A stretch of DNA of 64,000 nt from CAWDMN01 sp963803155 (lineage in GTDB: Bacteria; Acidobacteriota; Terriglobia; Versatilivoradales; Versatilivoraceae). Positions 1 to 8,567 of this stretch are shown piece by piece. The stretch's first letter is position 1. Each line of letters opens with the position of its first letter. Where the stretch lies: NCBI GenBank assembly GCA_963803155.1, contig CAWDMN010000085.1, positions 1 through 64,000 on the forward strand, in the 5' to 3' direction. The notes beneath the pieces were generated by a model. The model saw nothing but the letters and a program-made list of their open reading frames with translations, made no database searches and was not told the DNA's origin. A program made the translations under genes and the position numbers.

Positions 1-152
1 AATTCCGCACACGTGCCGTCCGTTTCGGGTGGAGTCAGATACTCGTAAAATTGTTCGAGATCGCTTTGATAATTCCGGCGCGTATGCACGGAGGCATTCT
101 TTTCGTATCGCAGATATTTCAGAAACTGTTGAATGGCTAAGTTGAGATTCAT
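1..152 (-). CDS. xerC: Tyrosine recombinase XerC, N-terminal fragment
   Basis: The 5' end of a gene that runs off the left edge; about 50 residues are visible, from ATG at 152. The fragment starts MNLNLAIQQFLKYL and continues through RYEKNASVHTRRNY and a DLEQFYEYL segment. This is the SAM-like N-terminal DNA-binding domain of phage-integrase/Xer recombinases (KYLRxEKNxSxxTxxxYxxDL pattern). The catalytic R-H-R-Y domain lies outside the window. Xer recombinases resolve chromosome dimers at dif. The call is strengthened by position: dprA, topA, trmFO and xerC/codV occur in this order in many bacteria. XerC is preferred over XerD on context only. Confidence 0.8.
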   Translation of the reverse strand, partial: MNLNLAIQQFLKYLRYEKNASVHTRRNYQSDLEQFYEYLTPPETDGTCAE

Positions 153-173
153 AATCTATGATTTTGTTTTCCT

Positions 174-290
174 CAGGTGGAGCGAGCACTTTAGGCCAGC
201 TCCACCGGGTGGCAAAGCAAGCTCAACAACGAGTGAAGGATCGCGCGTTCCACCTTTTCATTGTCTTGGTGTGACACCTCGCTCTTTAGT
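174..290. repeat. Degenerate intergenic repeat, copy R1
   Basis: Between the xerC start and the aminotransferase stop. It holds a TCGCGCG-TTCCACC block followed by TTTTCATTGTCTTG at 255-268. The same order of blocks is found in copy R3 near 13.7 kb, and the CATTTTC-x-TCTTGTTGAGCCAG tail is found in R5 near 55.95 kb. The adjacent short open frames look like fortuitous translation of the repeat. Confidence 0.5.
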
Positions 291-335
291 AGGGCTTCAG
301 AAAAATTTTCACGCGTTTCCAAACCCTCCATGAAT

Positions 336-1211
336 TTACAATTCTTCTTCTTTCATCATCAGGTCCTTCACTTTTTGCCGGTACTTCAAATGCAGAAAGC
401 GAGTCATGGCGCCAGGGAAGCCGGAACCAATCTCCCTATGGTCACAACGAACCACCGGGATGATTTCCCTGGAGGTCACCGTCAGGAAAACTTCATCGGC
501 CTGAAAAAGATCACGGGGAAACAGAATGGTTTCTTCCGCTTGGATGTTAGATTCACGGGCAATTTCCAAAATCAATTGCCGAGTCACCCCCTGCAGAATT
601 CCACACTCAAGAGCCGGGGTCTTGAGGACTTGTTTTTTCACCAGAAAAAAGTTGCACATGGTGCATTCGGCGAGCTCACCGCGAAAATTCAACATGAGCG
701 CTTCATACGCATCCTGGCCTTGAGCTTCATTCCAAGCCAGCATTTGATTTAGCAGGTTGCCGCTCTTGATGGCGGGATCAAGGGCTTCGGGCAGGTTTCT
801 GCGGGTGGCCACCAGGGCCAACTCAACTCCCCGCTCGTAAATTTCTTTCGGTGGAGGTTCAAGGGGGAAAACCAGGATAACATAATTGGGGGTTCCGCAG
901 AGATCCGGGGCGTAGCCAATTCCCCCCTCTCCGCGAGTGATCATGAGCCGGATGGTGGCTTCAGGGTAAGAAGCCGCATTCACGGTTTTGAGGATCTCTG
1001 CCTTGATTTCTGGAATGGAGAGAGGCAGTTTCAGATGAATTCCCCGGGCGGAAAATTCAAGCCGCTCAAGGTGATGCTTCAGCAAGAATGGTCTTCCGCC
1101 ATAGGTTCGAATCGATTCATAGATGCTCGCCCCATATAAAAATCCATGGTCAAATATGGAAATTTTCGCCTCATCCTTAGATACGATTTGACCATTGAGA
1201 TTGATGAACAT
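336..1211 (-). CDS. PLP fold-type IV aminotransferase (BCAT / D-amino acid transaminase / aminodeoxychorismate lyase family)
   Basis: A 291-residue class IV PLP enzyme. Seen: an N-terminal NLNGQIV...FDHGFLYGASIYESIRTY block typical of this fold; the probable Schiff-base lysine K149 in AIKSGNLLNQMLA; a PLP-ring glutamate E182 in LAECTMCNFF; and a C-terminal GILQGVTRQLILEIA phosphate-binding block. I start at ATG 1211 because AAGGAAG lies just upstream; the open frame extends 10 codons further without a ribosome site. The family covers branched-chain aminotransferases, D-amino acid transaminases and PabC, and sequence alone does not separate them here. It sits between trmFO and xerC on the same strand and is probably cotranscribed; an aminotransferase is not usual at this place. 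Confidence 0.85.
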   Translation of the reverse strand: MFINLNGQIVSKDEAKISIFDHGFLYGASIYESIRTYGGRPFLLKHHLERLEFSARGIHLKLPLSIPEIKAEILKTVNAASYPEATIRLMITRGEGGIGYAPDLCGTPNYVILVFPLEPPPKEIYERGVELALVATRRNLPEALDPAIKSGNLLNQMLAWNEAQGQDAYEALMLNFRGELAECTMCNFFLVKKQVLKTPALECGILQGVTRQLILEIARESNIQAEETILFPRDLFQADEVFLTVTSREIIPVVRCDHREIGSGFPGAMTRFLHLKYRQKVKDLMMKEEEL

Positions 1212-1557
1212 TTTTTCTTCCTTAGAATTCAGGCACCTCACAAAAGGATATCACACCCTGTTGTTCATGCCTATCCACCGATGAGAGGGGTGCAATAATA
1301 GCGAGAGAGAATCAAAATCGCGGAGGGTATACCTGAAGCGGGAGGCGGACTCCATCCGGCGAATTCGGTGTCGCCACACGGGTGACGACGCTCACTCGCG
1401 CGCTGCCCACCTTCCGGAGATCCTTCCTCTCTCCAATTATCAAAACCTCATCCTTTTTTTACTTTTGATTGCAGCTAGTGAGAGTCGCCATCCCCCGGTG
1501 CCGACACCTCCAACCCGCAGGGTCGCTCAAACAGGTCTGGAACCGGCGACTAGACAA
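1212..1557. repeat. Intergenic stretch with degenerate repeat copy R2 (about 1324-1425)
   Basis: No credible gene. The block around 1378-1412 (ACGGGTGACGACGCTCAC then TCGCGCG and CCCACC) aligns with 13683-13720 (ACGGGTGACTTCGTCACAC then TCGCGCG and CCCACC). Each contains a short stem of GTGA(C) paired with (G)TCAC. A purine-rich upstream part (GGAGGCGGACTCC) resembles the GGATGGAGGC start of copy R5. There is no target-site duplication or transposase, so this is called only as a dispersed, hairpin-forming intergenic repeat. Confidence 0.5.
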
Positions 1558-2889
1558 CTAATCGGAATAGACTTGGAAAGCGAACTCCTCCATAGCCGAG
1601 AGTGCCAGCTGGGCCTGCCGTTTATGCTTTTCTGTTTTCCCCAGCTTGCGATCGGAAGAGGAGAGTTCCAGGGGAGGCATGATCCCAAAGTTGATATTCT
1701 CCGGTTGGAAACGGGCTGGATCGGCGCAGGAAATGTAATGGACCAGCGATCCCAGGGCTGTAACGCGTGGGGGAAAAACGGGAGGCTTTGCGCTGGCAAG
1801 GCGTGAGGCGTTGATGCCGGCCAGAAGGCCGGTAGCAATGCATTCGACATATCCCTCCACTCCTGAAATTTGTCCCGAAAAAAAGAGCAGGGGATTGGAG
1901 CGGGTCTGAAGGGTGGGCTGAAGCAACAGAGGGGCATTGATATAAGTGTTGCGATGGATCTGCCCGAAATGGGTGAAACGGGCCTGCTCCAGTCCCGGAA
2001 TCATTTTTAGCACTCTCTCCTGAGCGCCGAAACGCAGATGATTTTGAAAGCCCACCAAGTTATAACTGTCAGCCCGCAAATTTTCCTGACGAAGCTGGAC
2101 GACCGCATAGGGAATTTTTCCGGTCTGTGGATCCACCAGTCCGACCGGTTTCATTGGACCGAAACGCAGAGTGTCGACTCCACGCCTAGCCATCTCTTCA
2201 ATGGGCAGGCAGGCTTCAAAGTAGAGCGCTTTTTCGCAATCGTGCAAAGGAACCGCTTCAGCCTGAATCAATGCATCGTAAAACCTCAGATACTCTTCCC
2301 GAGAGAAGGGACAATTCAGAAAATCAGCATCCCCTTTATCGTAGCGGGAAGCACGATATACTTTGGTGTAGTCAATGGTTTCCGCATCGACAATAGGACT
2401 GATGGCATCATAAAAATAAAGAGGTTGACTTCCGCAAAAATCCTGAAGGGTGTGGGCAAAGGTGTTGGAGGTAAGCGGGCCGGTGGCAACAATGGTGATT
2501 TCGTCAGGCGAGAGTGTAACCGCTTCTTCCCGGCGGATCTTGATCAAGGGATTGGCCAGCAGCGTATCCGTTACCGCGGAAGCAAAAAGCTCCCTATCGA
2601 CCGAGAGTGACGCTCCGCTGGGGACGCGATATTGATAAGCCAACTTCAACAACAAAGAATCCAACTGCTGCATTTCGCGCTTAAGCAGCCAGGGCGCACT
2701 GTTTTCCTGGTCTGATTTAAGAGAATTGCTGCAGACTACTTCCGCGAACTGACCGGTTTGATGAGCCGGGGTCATTCGGTCGGGGCGCATTTCAACGAGT
2801 TCGACGGGAAAGCCGCGCCGGGCGATTTGCCAGGCCGCCTCCGATCCGGCCAGGCCGCCACCGATAACCCGAATGGAGCTGTTGCCCAT
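1558..2889 (-). CDS. trmFO: TrmFO, methylenetetrahydrofolate-tRNA-(uracil-5-)-methyltransferase
   Basis: Folate- and FAD-dependent enzyme that makes 5-methyluridine at position 54 of the tRNA T-loop, using methylenetetrahydrofolate as carbon donor. Seen: an N-terminal dinucleotide fold, RVIGGGLAGSEAAWQIA, at residues 7-23; HQTGQFAEVVCSNSLKSD; the GPMKPVGLVDPQTG block; and the C-terminal GQISGVEGYVECIATGLLAG block, all characteristic of TrmFO/Gid. At 443 residues it matches the family. ATG 2889 is chosen over the upstream in-frame ATG at 2922 because AAGGGA precedes it and the gap to the topA stop becomes 10 bases rather than an overlap. Tight spacing implies cotranscription with topA and dprA. 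Confidence 0.95.
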   Translation of the reverse strand: MGNSSIRVIGGGLAGSEAAWQIARRGFPVELVEMRPDRMTPAHQTGQFAEVVCSNSLKSDQENSAPWLLKREMQQLDSLLLKLAYQYRVPSGASLSVDRELFASAVTDTLLANPLIKIRREEAVTLSPDEITIVATGPLTSNTFAHTLQDFCGSQPLYFYDAISPIVDAETIDYTKVYRASRYDKGDADFLNCPFSREEYLRFYDALIQAEAVPLHDCEKALYFEACLPIEEMARRGVDTLRFGPMKPVGLVDPQTGKIPYAVVQLRQENLRADSYNLVGFQNHLRFGAQERVLKMIPGLEQARFTHFGQIHRNTYINAPLLLQPTLQTRSNPLLFFSGQISGVEGYVECIATGLLAGINASRLASAKPPVFPPRVTALGSLVHYISCADPARFQPENINFGIMPPLELSSSDRKLGKTEKHKRQAQLALSAMEEFAFQVYSD

Positions 2890-2899
2890 CACTTTTCCC

Positions 2900-5329
2900 T
2901 TATGCTGGCTGGGATTCCGCATTTTGAGGGATGGCTTCCTTGAAGTCGCATCCCTCGGAATTGCAATACTGAATCAGACCCTGCTTCTTGGACATTTTCT
3001 CCAGCAGATAAGGAGCTGCACATTGAGGGCAGGTCTGGGCTACCGGCCTTTGCCAAACGGTAAAGTCGCAGCCGGGATATTGATCACATCCGTAAAAAAC
3101 CTTGCCCCGTCGGGATTTCTTTTCGATGAGTTCGCCTTTGCATCCGGGCTTGGGACAAGGAATCCCCAAGGTTTTCCTTTTGACGTATTTGCAGTGTGGA
3201 TAGTTGCTGCACGCGGTAAATTCGCCAAACCGGCCATGTTTGATGACCAGATTCTTGCCACATTGAGGGCAAGGTTCCTCGAGAGGTGTGTCCGGCAATT
3301 TGGGTTTGGAGGAACCGCTTCCAGCCAGTTTCTTCGTCGTCTTGCACTCCGGGTATCCGGTACATGCCAGGAACTGTCCAAAACGGCCCCGCTTCAAAGT
3401 CATGGGGCGGCCGCAATTTTCGCAAGTCTCTTCGATGGATTCCACCGCCACCGGGCCTTCGGAGGCCAGTCCGTTGGATTGGGCGATTTCTCGGGTGTTG
3501 CGGCATTCAGGATATCCGGAGCAGGCGAGGAATTTGCCATGCCGTCCCCATTTGATCACCATCATGTTGCCGCACTTTTCACACTTTTCTTCGGTGGGCT
3601 CTTCCATTCGCTTGATGTCAGTCATGTGAAGATGAGCCCGTTTAAGATCCACTTCAAACTTGCCGTAAAACTCCTGCAGAGCCTCCGTCCAATGAATTTT
3701 CCCTTCTTCCACCTCGTCCAGTTCTTCTTCCATTCGGGCGGTATATTGTATGTCAAAGATGTCGGCAAAACTTTCAACCAGCAAATCATTGATGATAAAA
3801 CCCAATTCCGTGGGGTGGAACTTGCCCTCCTGCTTGACGACATAATCCCGGTCCTGGATTGTAGTTAAAATGGCGGCATAGGTGGAAGGCCGGCCAATTC
3901 CTTGTTCTTCCAAGGCTTTTACCAGTGTCGCTTCACTATATCGCGGCGGGGGCTGAGTGAAGTGTTGTTCAGGTCGAAGTTCGTTGAGATTGAGAATTTC
4001 CCCCTTGGTTACGAGGGGCAACTTGTGTTCCAGTTCTTCGTCTTCTTCGTCCTTCTCATCTTTTCCCTCGGTATAAACCGAAAGGAAGCCGTCAAATTTG
4101 AGAATGGATCCAGAGGCTTTGAAGAGGTATCCATCGGCTAGAATTTCCAGGATGGTTTGATCATAGAGGGCCGGCTTCATTTGAGAAGCCACAAACCGCT
4201 GCCAGATTAATTTGTATAGCTTGAACTCGTCAGGGCTCAAATATTTTTTGATGGAATCCGGAACGAGCGAAACGGCCGACGGGCGAATGGCCTCATGCGC
4301 ATCCTGAGCGTCTTTCTTGCTGCGATAGTAAATTGGTTTTTCCGGCAGGTATTCTCCGCCAAAACCAGCTTGAATGTGATCCCTCACCTCGCGTAGAGCG
4401 TCATCGGCCACCCTCGTGGAATCGGTTCGCATGTAAGTGATCAAGCCCACGCTTCCTTCTTCCCCTAATTCGATTCCCTCATAGAGCCGCTGGGCGATCA
4501 TCATGGTTTTTTTCACCGTGAAACCCAGCTTGCGGGATGCTTCCTGCTGCAATTTGCTGGTGATGAAAGGGGGAACCGGATTCCGTTTCTTCTCTTTTTT
4601 CTCGACATTGTCGACGATAAAACGGGCCGGGCGTAAATGTTGAAGAATATCTTGGGCTTGGGCATGGTTTTCAATCTCAAGATTTTTCCCGCCGAATTTT
4701 TGCAGACGAGCGTCGAAGTTTGGGGGCAAATGAGCCGAGAGGTTTGCGTCGATGGTCCAATATTCCCGGGGGAGAAATGCGCGGACTTCTCTTTCTCGTT
4801 CCACCACCAGGCGTAATGCAACACTTTGCACTCTGCCCGCGGAAGTGCCCCGTTTTACTTTGACCCAAAGCAGCGGGCTGATTTTGTAGCCGACCAGACG
4901 GTCCAGGATGCGGCGGGCTTGCTGCGCTTCCACCACCTTGAGGTCAATTTCCAAGGGCTGATGGAAAGCCGCGGTTACGGCCTTTTGCGTGATTTCGTTG
5001 AACATCACCCGGCAACATTTGCGCGTTTTGGATTTGAGGGCTTCGGCCACATGCCAGCCAATGGCTTCTCCTTCGCGGTCCGGGTCAGTGGCGATATAGA
5101 CAACTTCCGCTCCTTTCGCGGCAGCCTTCAGTTCCTTGATGACTTTTTCCTTGCCGGGGATTACTTCATAACTGGGCGCGAATTTCTTTTTTAAATCGAC
5201 CCCCAGCCCCTTTTTGGGCAAGTCCATGATGTGCCCCATGGAGGCTTTTACGGCGAAATCGCTCCCTAAATATTTGTTAATGGTTTTAGCTTTGGCCGGC
5301 GATTCCACCACGACCAGCGATTTGGGCAT
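2900..5329 (-). CDS. topA: DNA topoisomerase I (type IA)
   Basis: Relaxes negative supercoils by transient single-strand breakage. Seen in the 809 residues: a TOPRIM domain starting VVVESPAKAKTI (E9), with acidic metal ligands D82, D84 and E86 in TDPDREGEA; the active-site tyrosine Y299 in VGLITYMRTDSTR; and five C-terminal cysteine clusters, four of them classic CxxCG...CxxYPxC topoisomerase zinc ribbons and the last more divergent (CPQCAAP...CNSEGC). The ATG at 5329 follows AGGAAA at good spacing. It lies 79 bases downstream of dprA and 10 bases upstream of trmFO. Confidence 0.97.
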   Translation of the reverse strand: MPKSLVVVESPAKAKTINKYLGSDFAVKASMGHIMDLPKKGLGVDLKKKFAPSYEVIPGKEKVIKELKAAAKGAEVVYIATDPDREGEAIGWHVAEALKSKTRKCCRVMFNEITQKAVTAAFHQPLEIDLKVVEAQQARRILDRLVGYKISPLLWVKVKRGTSAGRVQSVALRLVVEREREVRAFLPREYWTIDANLSAHLPPNFDARLQKFGGKNLEIENHAQAQDILQHLRPARFIVDNVEKKEKKRNPVPPFITSKLQQEASRKLGFTVKKTMMIAQRLYEGIELGEEGSVGLITYMRTDSTRVADDALREVRDHIQAGFGGEYLPEKPIYYRSKKDAQDAHEAIRPSAVSLVPDSIKKYLSPDEFKLYKLIWQRFVASQMKPALYDQTILEILADGYLFKASGSILKFDGFLSVYTEGKDEKDEEDEELEHKLPLVTKGEILNLNELRPEQHFTQPPPRYSEATLVKALEEQGIGRPSTYAAILTTIQDRDYVVKQEGKFHPTELGFIINDLLVESFADIFDIQYTARMEEELDEVEEGKIHWTEALQEFYGKFEVDLKRAHLHMTDIKRMEEPTEEKCEKCGNMMVIKWGRHGKFLACSGYPECRNTREIAQSNGLASEGPVAVESIEETCENCGRPMTLKRGRFGQFLACTGYPECKTTKKLAGSGSSKPKLPDTPLEEPCPQCGKNLVIKHGRFGEFTACSNYPHCKYVKRKTLGIPCPKPGCKGELIEKKSRRGKVFYGCDQYPGCDFTVWQRPVAQTCPQCAAPYLLEKMSKKQGLIQYCNSEGCDFKEAIPQNAESQPA

Positions 5330-5408
5330 ATAATTTTCCTAAACGGCAATATTTGAAACGTGGAGGCAATCCTCGCGTTTATGTCGCTTCAAACTGCATG
5401 ATCCGGTT

Positions 5409-6530
5409 TTACAATTTCCGGATGAAGTATTTCCCCCGAAGTTGTTTGATCCGATCCTTCATCTCCAATTCTAACAAGGCGGCCAGTAACTCCGAAGAAT
5501 TCAAAGCGGTTCCTTCCAGCAACTCATCGACATGAACCGCTCGATCGGCTGGTAGCAATTCTAACACACGCTTTTCCGCCGGCGTCAAAACTCTCTCGAA
5601 TAGATCTTGCTGTTGAGGGCCTTTGCTATCAATGGGACTCGACAGAATCCGCTGCTTGAGATTCATCGGCAACTCTTCCACAATGTCCCGCCAATCTTGA
5701 ACCAGCTTGGCCCCCTGTTTGATCCAGAGGTTGGGACCGAAGCTGTTTCGGGAGGTGACATTCCCCGGGACGGCATAAACCTCGCGATCCTGCTCCAGCG
5801 CCAGCCGGGAGGTAATGAGTGAACCGCTGAATTCCGCGGCTTCCACTACGCACGTCCCCAGTGCCAAACCACTGATGATGCGGTTCCTCACCGGGAAATT
5901 TTGCGGAGAGGGAGGTGTGCCAGGCGGGAATTCCGAAACCAGACAACCAGCCGATTCTATTCGCAGAGCCAGCTTCTGATTTTCTCTGGGATATATCGTA
6001 TCTAAGCCGCTTCCCAAAACGGCAACCGTCTTTCCATTCCCCTCCAGCGCCCCCCGGTGTGCCGCCGAATCAATCCCCCGAGCCAAGCCGCTGACTATCG
6101 TCAATCCGCGCCGCGCCAGATCTCGTGAAAGCTGCTCCGCCACATTGACCCCATAAGGGGTGGCATGCCTCGATCCCACCAGAGAAATCATAGGTGTATT
6201 CAGGCATGCCTTGTCGCCCTTAACAAATAACAAAACGGGAGGATCGAAAATTTCCCGAAGCAGTTCGGGATAGAACGGATCCCTTAGCGGCAGCATTTCC
6301 ACGCTGCTCTGCAGACACTCGGCCCATCGAGCCTCTGCCGAGGCGCGTCTTGCGTCCGCCTTGATCTCCCTGGCCAGACATTCAGGAATGCCGGCATCCA
6401 GAAGCTGAGGAAGCGAAGCCGTAAGAATGGCCTCTGGCGAATGAAATTTTTCCAGCAGCCGGTGAATGCCGCGGCAGCCCAAACCTTCAACCGCCGTTAA
6501 GACCAGGAAGGATATCACAGTCTCGCTCAT
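5409..6530 (-). CDS. dprA: DNA-processing protein DprA/Smf
   Basis: Loads RecA onto incoming single-stranded DNA during natural transformation. The 373 residues show an N-terminal helical part (LTAVEGLGCRGIHRLL), the Rossmann-like core with GSRHATPYG, SGLARGIDSAAHRGAL and AVLGSGLDTIYP, then FPVRNRIISGLA and AEFSGSLITSRLALEQ, and a C-terminal winged-helix domain (DRAVHVDELLEGTALNSSELLAALLELEMKD region). All are hallmarks of DprA. The ATG at 6530 directly abuts a GGAAGGA motif, closer than an ideal ribosome site, so the true start could be slightly different. First gene of the dprA-topA-trmFO block. Confidence 0.95.
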   Translation of the reverse strand: MSETVISFLVLTAVEGLGCRGIHRLLEKFHSPEAILTASLPQLLDAGIPECLAREIKADARRASAEARWAECLQSSVEMLPLRDPFYPELLREIFDPPVLLFVKGDKACLNTPMISLVGSRHATPYGVNVAEQLSRDLARRGLTIVSGLARGIDSAAHRGALEGNGKTVAVLGSGLDTIYPRENQKLALRIESAGCLVSEFPPGTPPSPQNFPVRNRIISGLALGTCVVEAAEFSGSLITSRLALEQDREVYAVPGNVTSRNSFGPNLWIKQGAKLVQDWRDIVEELPMNLKQRILSSPIDSKGPQQQDLFERVLTPAEKRVLELLPADRAVHVDELLEGTALNSSELLAALLELEMKDRIKQLRGKYFIRKL

Positions 6531-7563
6531 TCCTTCCCACTCCCAAAACGGTGTGCAAGATTACCTGTCCACACCTGGATTGTCAACCGGATATCTATCT
6601 ATACATTATCTAAGTGTTCGAAAAGTCAAGTAGAGAATCCAGAACGAAATAGGAAAGCGCGGAACATTTTTCCTGGTTTTTTAACTCTGCCAGGAGCAGG
6701 GGAATCCATGTTCACATGCGTATTTCCGGCATGTGTGGGGGTTATAAGCCGGGTGGCGGAGAGAGCGATTCTTCAAGAGTTTTTGAGCTCGCTTGACCTT
6801 CCTGGCGCGCACTATAGATCACCCGTTCCATTGCTTAGCTCATTGAATCAGTTCCTTGGCAATTAGACTGCGTGGCAAAAAGAGCAAGATTTATTTTTGC
6901 ATCCTTGAAAAAGCTGACCAGATGGCCATTTCGGAAGAATTGACCGCCAGTTCAACTTATTGGCTATGGTTTGTCCAGGTTAGGGAGAGAAAATGAACTA
7001 CGGCCATACAAAGAATGGTTCTCGATGAAAATGATCAATTTTCACCCGAGCCTAATTTTGGCATGGATCCGATCAATGGATTTGCCCTCTCCCCATTTCT
7101 CTAGTGCTAAGAATTTTCCCCCTTTTGCTTCTGGTTCGGCCAGGTTGGGGGGATTGGGAATTCTTCGGGCCTGAATCGTGGCGTTTTTTATAACTCTTTT
7201 CTTGCATTTTTAAAGGACCTTTTGTAATCTCAGTGCCATACTCGATCGATCTGCTCCGGTCGTCCAGAGCAGTTTTCTGGACGGCCGGAGGGGTGTGCCC
7301 GACAAAATGCTGAACCCTCTTGTTGTTTCGCGAATCTTATCCGATTTTTGCCCCCTGCGTTTTTCCTTCTCATGGTGATATTGGTCGGTCCGCCTTTTGG
7401 AATCCTCGTTTGTTGAGCGGAGTAAGGTTTCCTCATCCTCGTTGGGTTTGCTTGGGCACGCCATACCTGAGACCGCCTTTCCTCTTCCGGCTTCTTGCAG
7501 TAAAATTAACAATCAGATTGTTACGCCAAAAATTTCTGAGCCATAAGGCAGGAGGGTCGTTCC
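6531..7563. other. Gene-poor 1 kb interval with a strong hairpin
   Basis: I see no coding frame with family resemblance or a good ribosome site; the short open frames read like translated non-coding DNA. The one clear structure is an inverted repeat at 7254-7290: a 14-base arm CTCCGGTCGTCCAG, a 9-base loop, and the complementary arm with one mismatch. No U-tract follows on either strand. The dprA promoter should lie near the left end, though no convincing -35/-10 pair was picked out. Confidence 0.5.
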
Positions 7564-8127
7564 GTGATAGGACAGGATTCGATCGGATGGATTTTATCGT
7601 GCTTGGCAATGACGCCTTTGTTTGCCACAAAGTTGTCAGGTGTCCCCGAAAAATTTAATATTTTTTCCCCAGTTTTTTCCGAAGAGCAGGCCATTCCCGT
7701 CATGTATGCCAACCTCGGAGTAGCAGGCGGCCGCAATATTTCACCGCCCTTGAGTTGGAGCGGCATTCCGGCTGGGAGCCGATCATTGACTTTAGTGTGT
7801 GTGGATCGTCATCCGATTGCCGGCAATTGGATTCATTGGATGGTCACAAACATTCCTGTTCGGGTGACCTCGATGCAGGAAGGCGCCTCTCACACAGGGA
7901 AGATTCCCTCGGCGGCAAAGGAGTGGCCCAACAGCTTCGGAAGCATGGGATGGGGCGGACCACAACCCCCGCGGGGCTCAGGGAAACACCAGTATGAATT
8001 TATTCTCTATGCGCTTAATGTGGAATCTTTGAATTTGAACCATGGGGTGACATGGAATGGTTTCTGTAAAGAGGTAGAGGGGAAAGTAATGGCCTCTGCC
8101 CATATGTTTGGTTCATTTGAACGGTAA
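7564..8127 (+). CDS. PEBP family (YbhB/YbcL, Raf kinase inhibitor-like) protein
   Basis: A 187-residue phosphatidylethanolamine-binding-protein fold. Seen: the opening FSPVF-x-EEQAIPVMYANLG segment; NISPPLSWSGIPAGSRSLTLVCVDRHP, which carries the D and H of the ligand pocket; NWIHWMVTNIP; and a GGPQPPRGSGKHQYEFILYALN stretch matching the GPCPP...H-Y-F-LYAL signature. Function of bacterial members is poorly defined. The start is a GTG: AGGAGGG lies seven bases upstream, and no ATG in frame has a comparable site. The first 25 residues precede the usual fold and are weakly hydrophobic; export is possible but not clear. It stands alone, with the next gene over 400 bases away. Confidence 0.88.
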   Translation: MIGQDSIGWILSCLAMTPLFATKLSGVPEKFNIFSPVFSEEQAIPVMYANLGVAGGRNISPPLSWSGIPAGSRSLTLVCVDRHPIAGNWIHWMVTNIPVRVTSMQEGASHTGKIPSAAKEWPNSFGSMGWGGPQPPRGSGKHQYEFILYALNVESLNLNHGVTWNGFCKEVEGKVMASAHMFGSFER

Positions 8128-8567
8128 AAGGGATTCTGTGTTGTGTGGGCTTCTCGCCTTCTCCCCCCAAGGTCGAGATTCTTGATGGCCATTCGGAGTC
8201 CCTTTTGTACCATTCGCTGTAAGACTCTCCGCGGAAAATACTCAGCGAAGAGTGGCCTGAGATCCGTTATTTCTGTCCCTTGATTATCGATAAGTCGTTT
8301 GATTTCTACTTCAATCTGTCCTCCCCTGTCTTATTGCGTGCCATTTCTCTGACTCTTTATTTTGCCCGATTAACCTCAAAAATGGCTCATTCGCTGAATT
8401 GGACTATCCCTGTTCGCGTTTTTTGAATATTTTTGGAGAATATTAGCTTGGATAATAAGGTTTGTTCTTCATTGTCCAAAGGTAGATTTGGCTGCGTAAA
8501 TCAGCCGACGGGAAGTTTTCGAGACGAATCCCAATAATAAGTTTAAGAATATGCGAGGAGATTTTCC
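8128..8567. promoter_or_regulatory. Leader of the radical SAM gene with a candidate operator
   Basis: No gene is visible. An AT-rich tract contains AATATT at 8426-8431 and again at 8439-8444, separated by seven bases. Because AATATT is its own complement, this is both a direct and an inverted repeat, a plausible regulator site. The region presumably holds the promoter of the downstream gene, but no -35/-10 pair stands out. GAGGAG at about 8 bases before 8568 is the ribosome site. Confidence 0.3.

Noticed and set aside
2873..3868. 331-codon plus-strand open frame
   Set aside because: Antisense to topA, whose protein is fully conserved; the frame is a shadow with no ribosome site.
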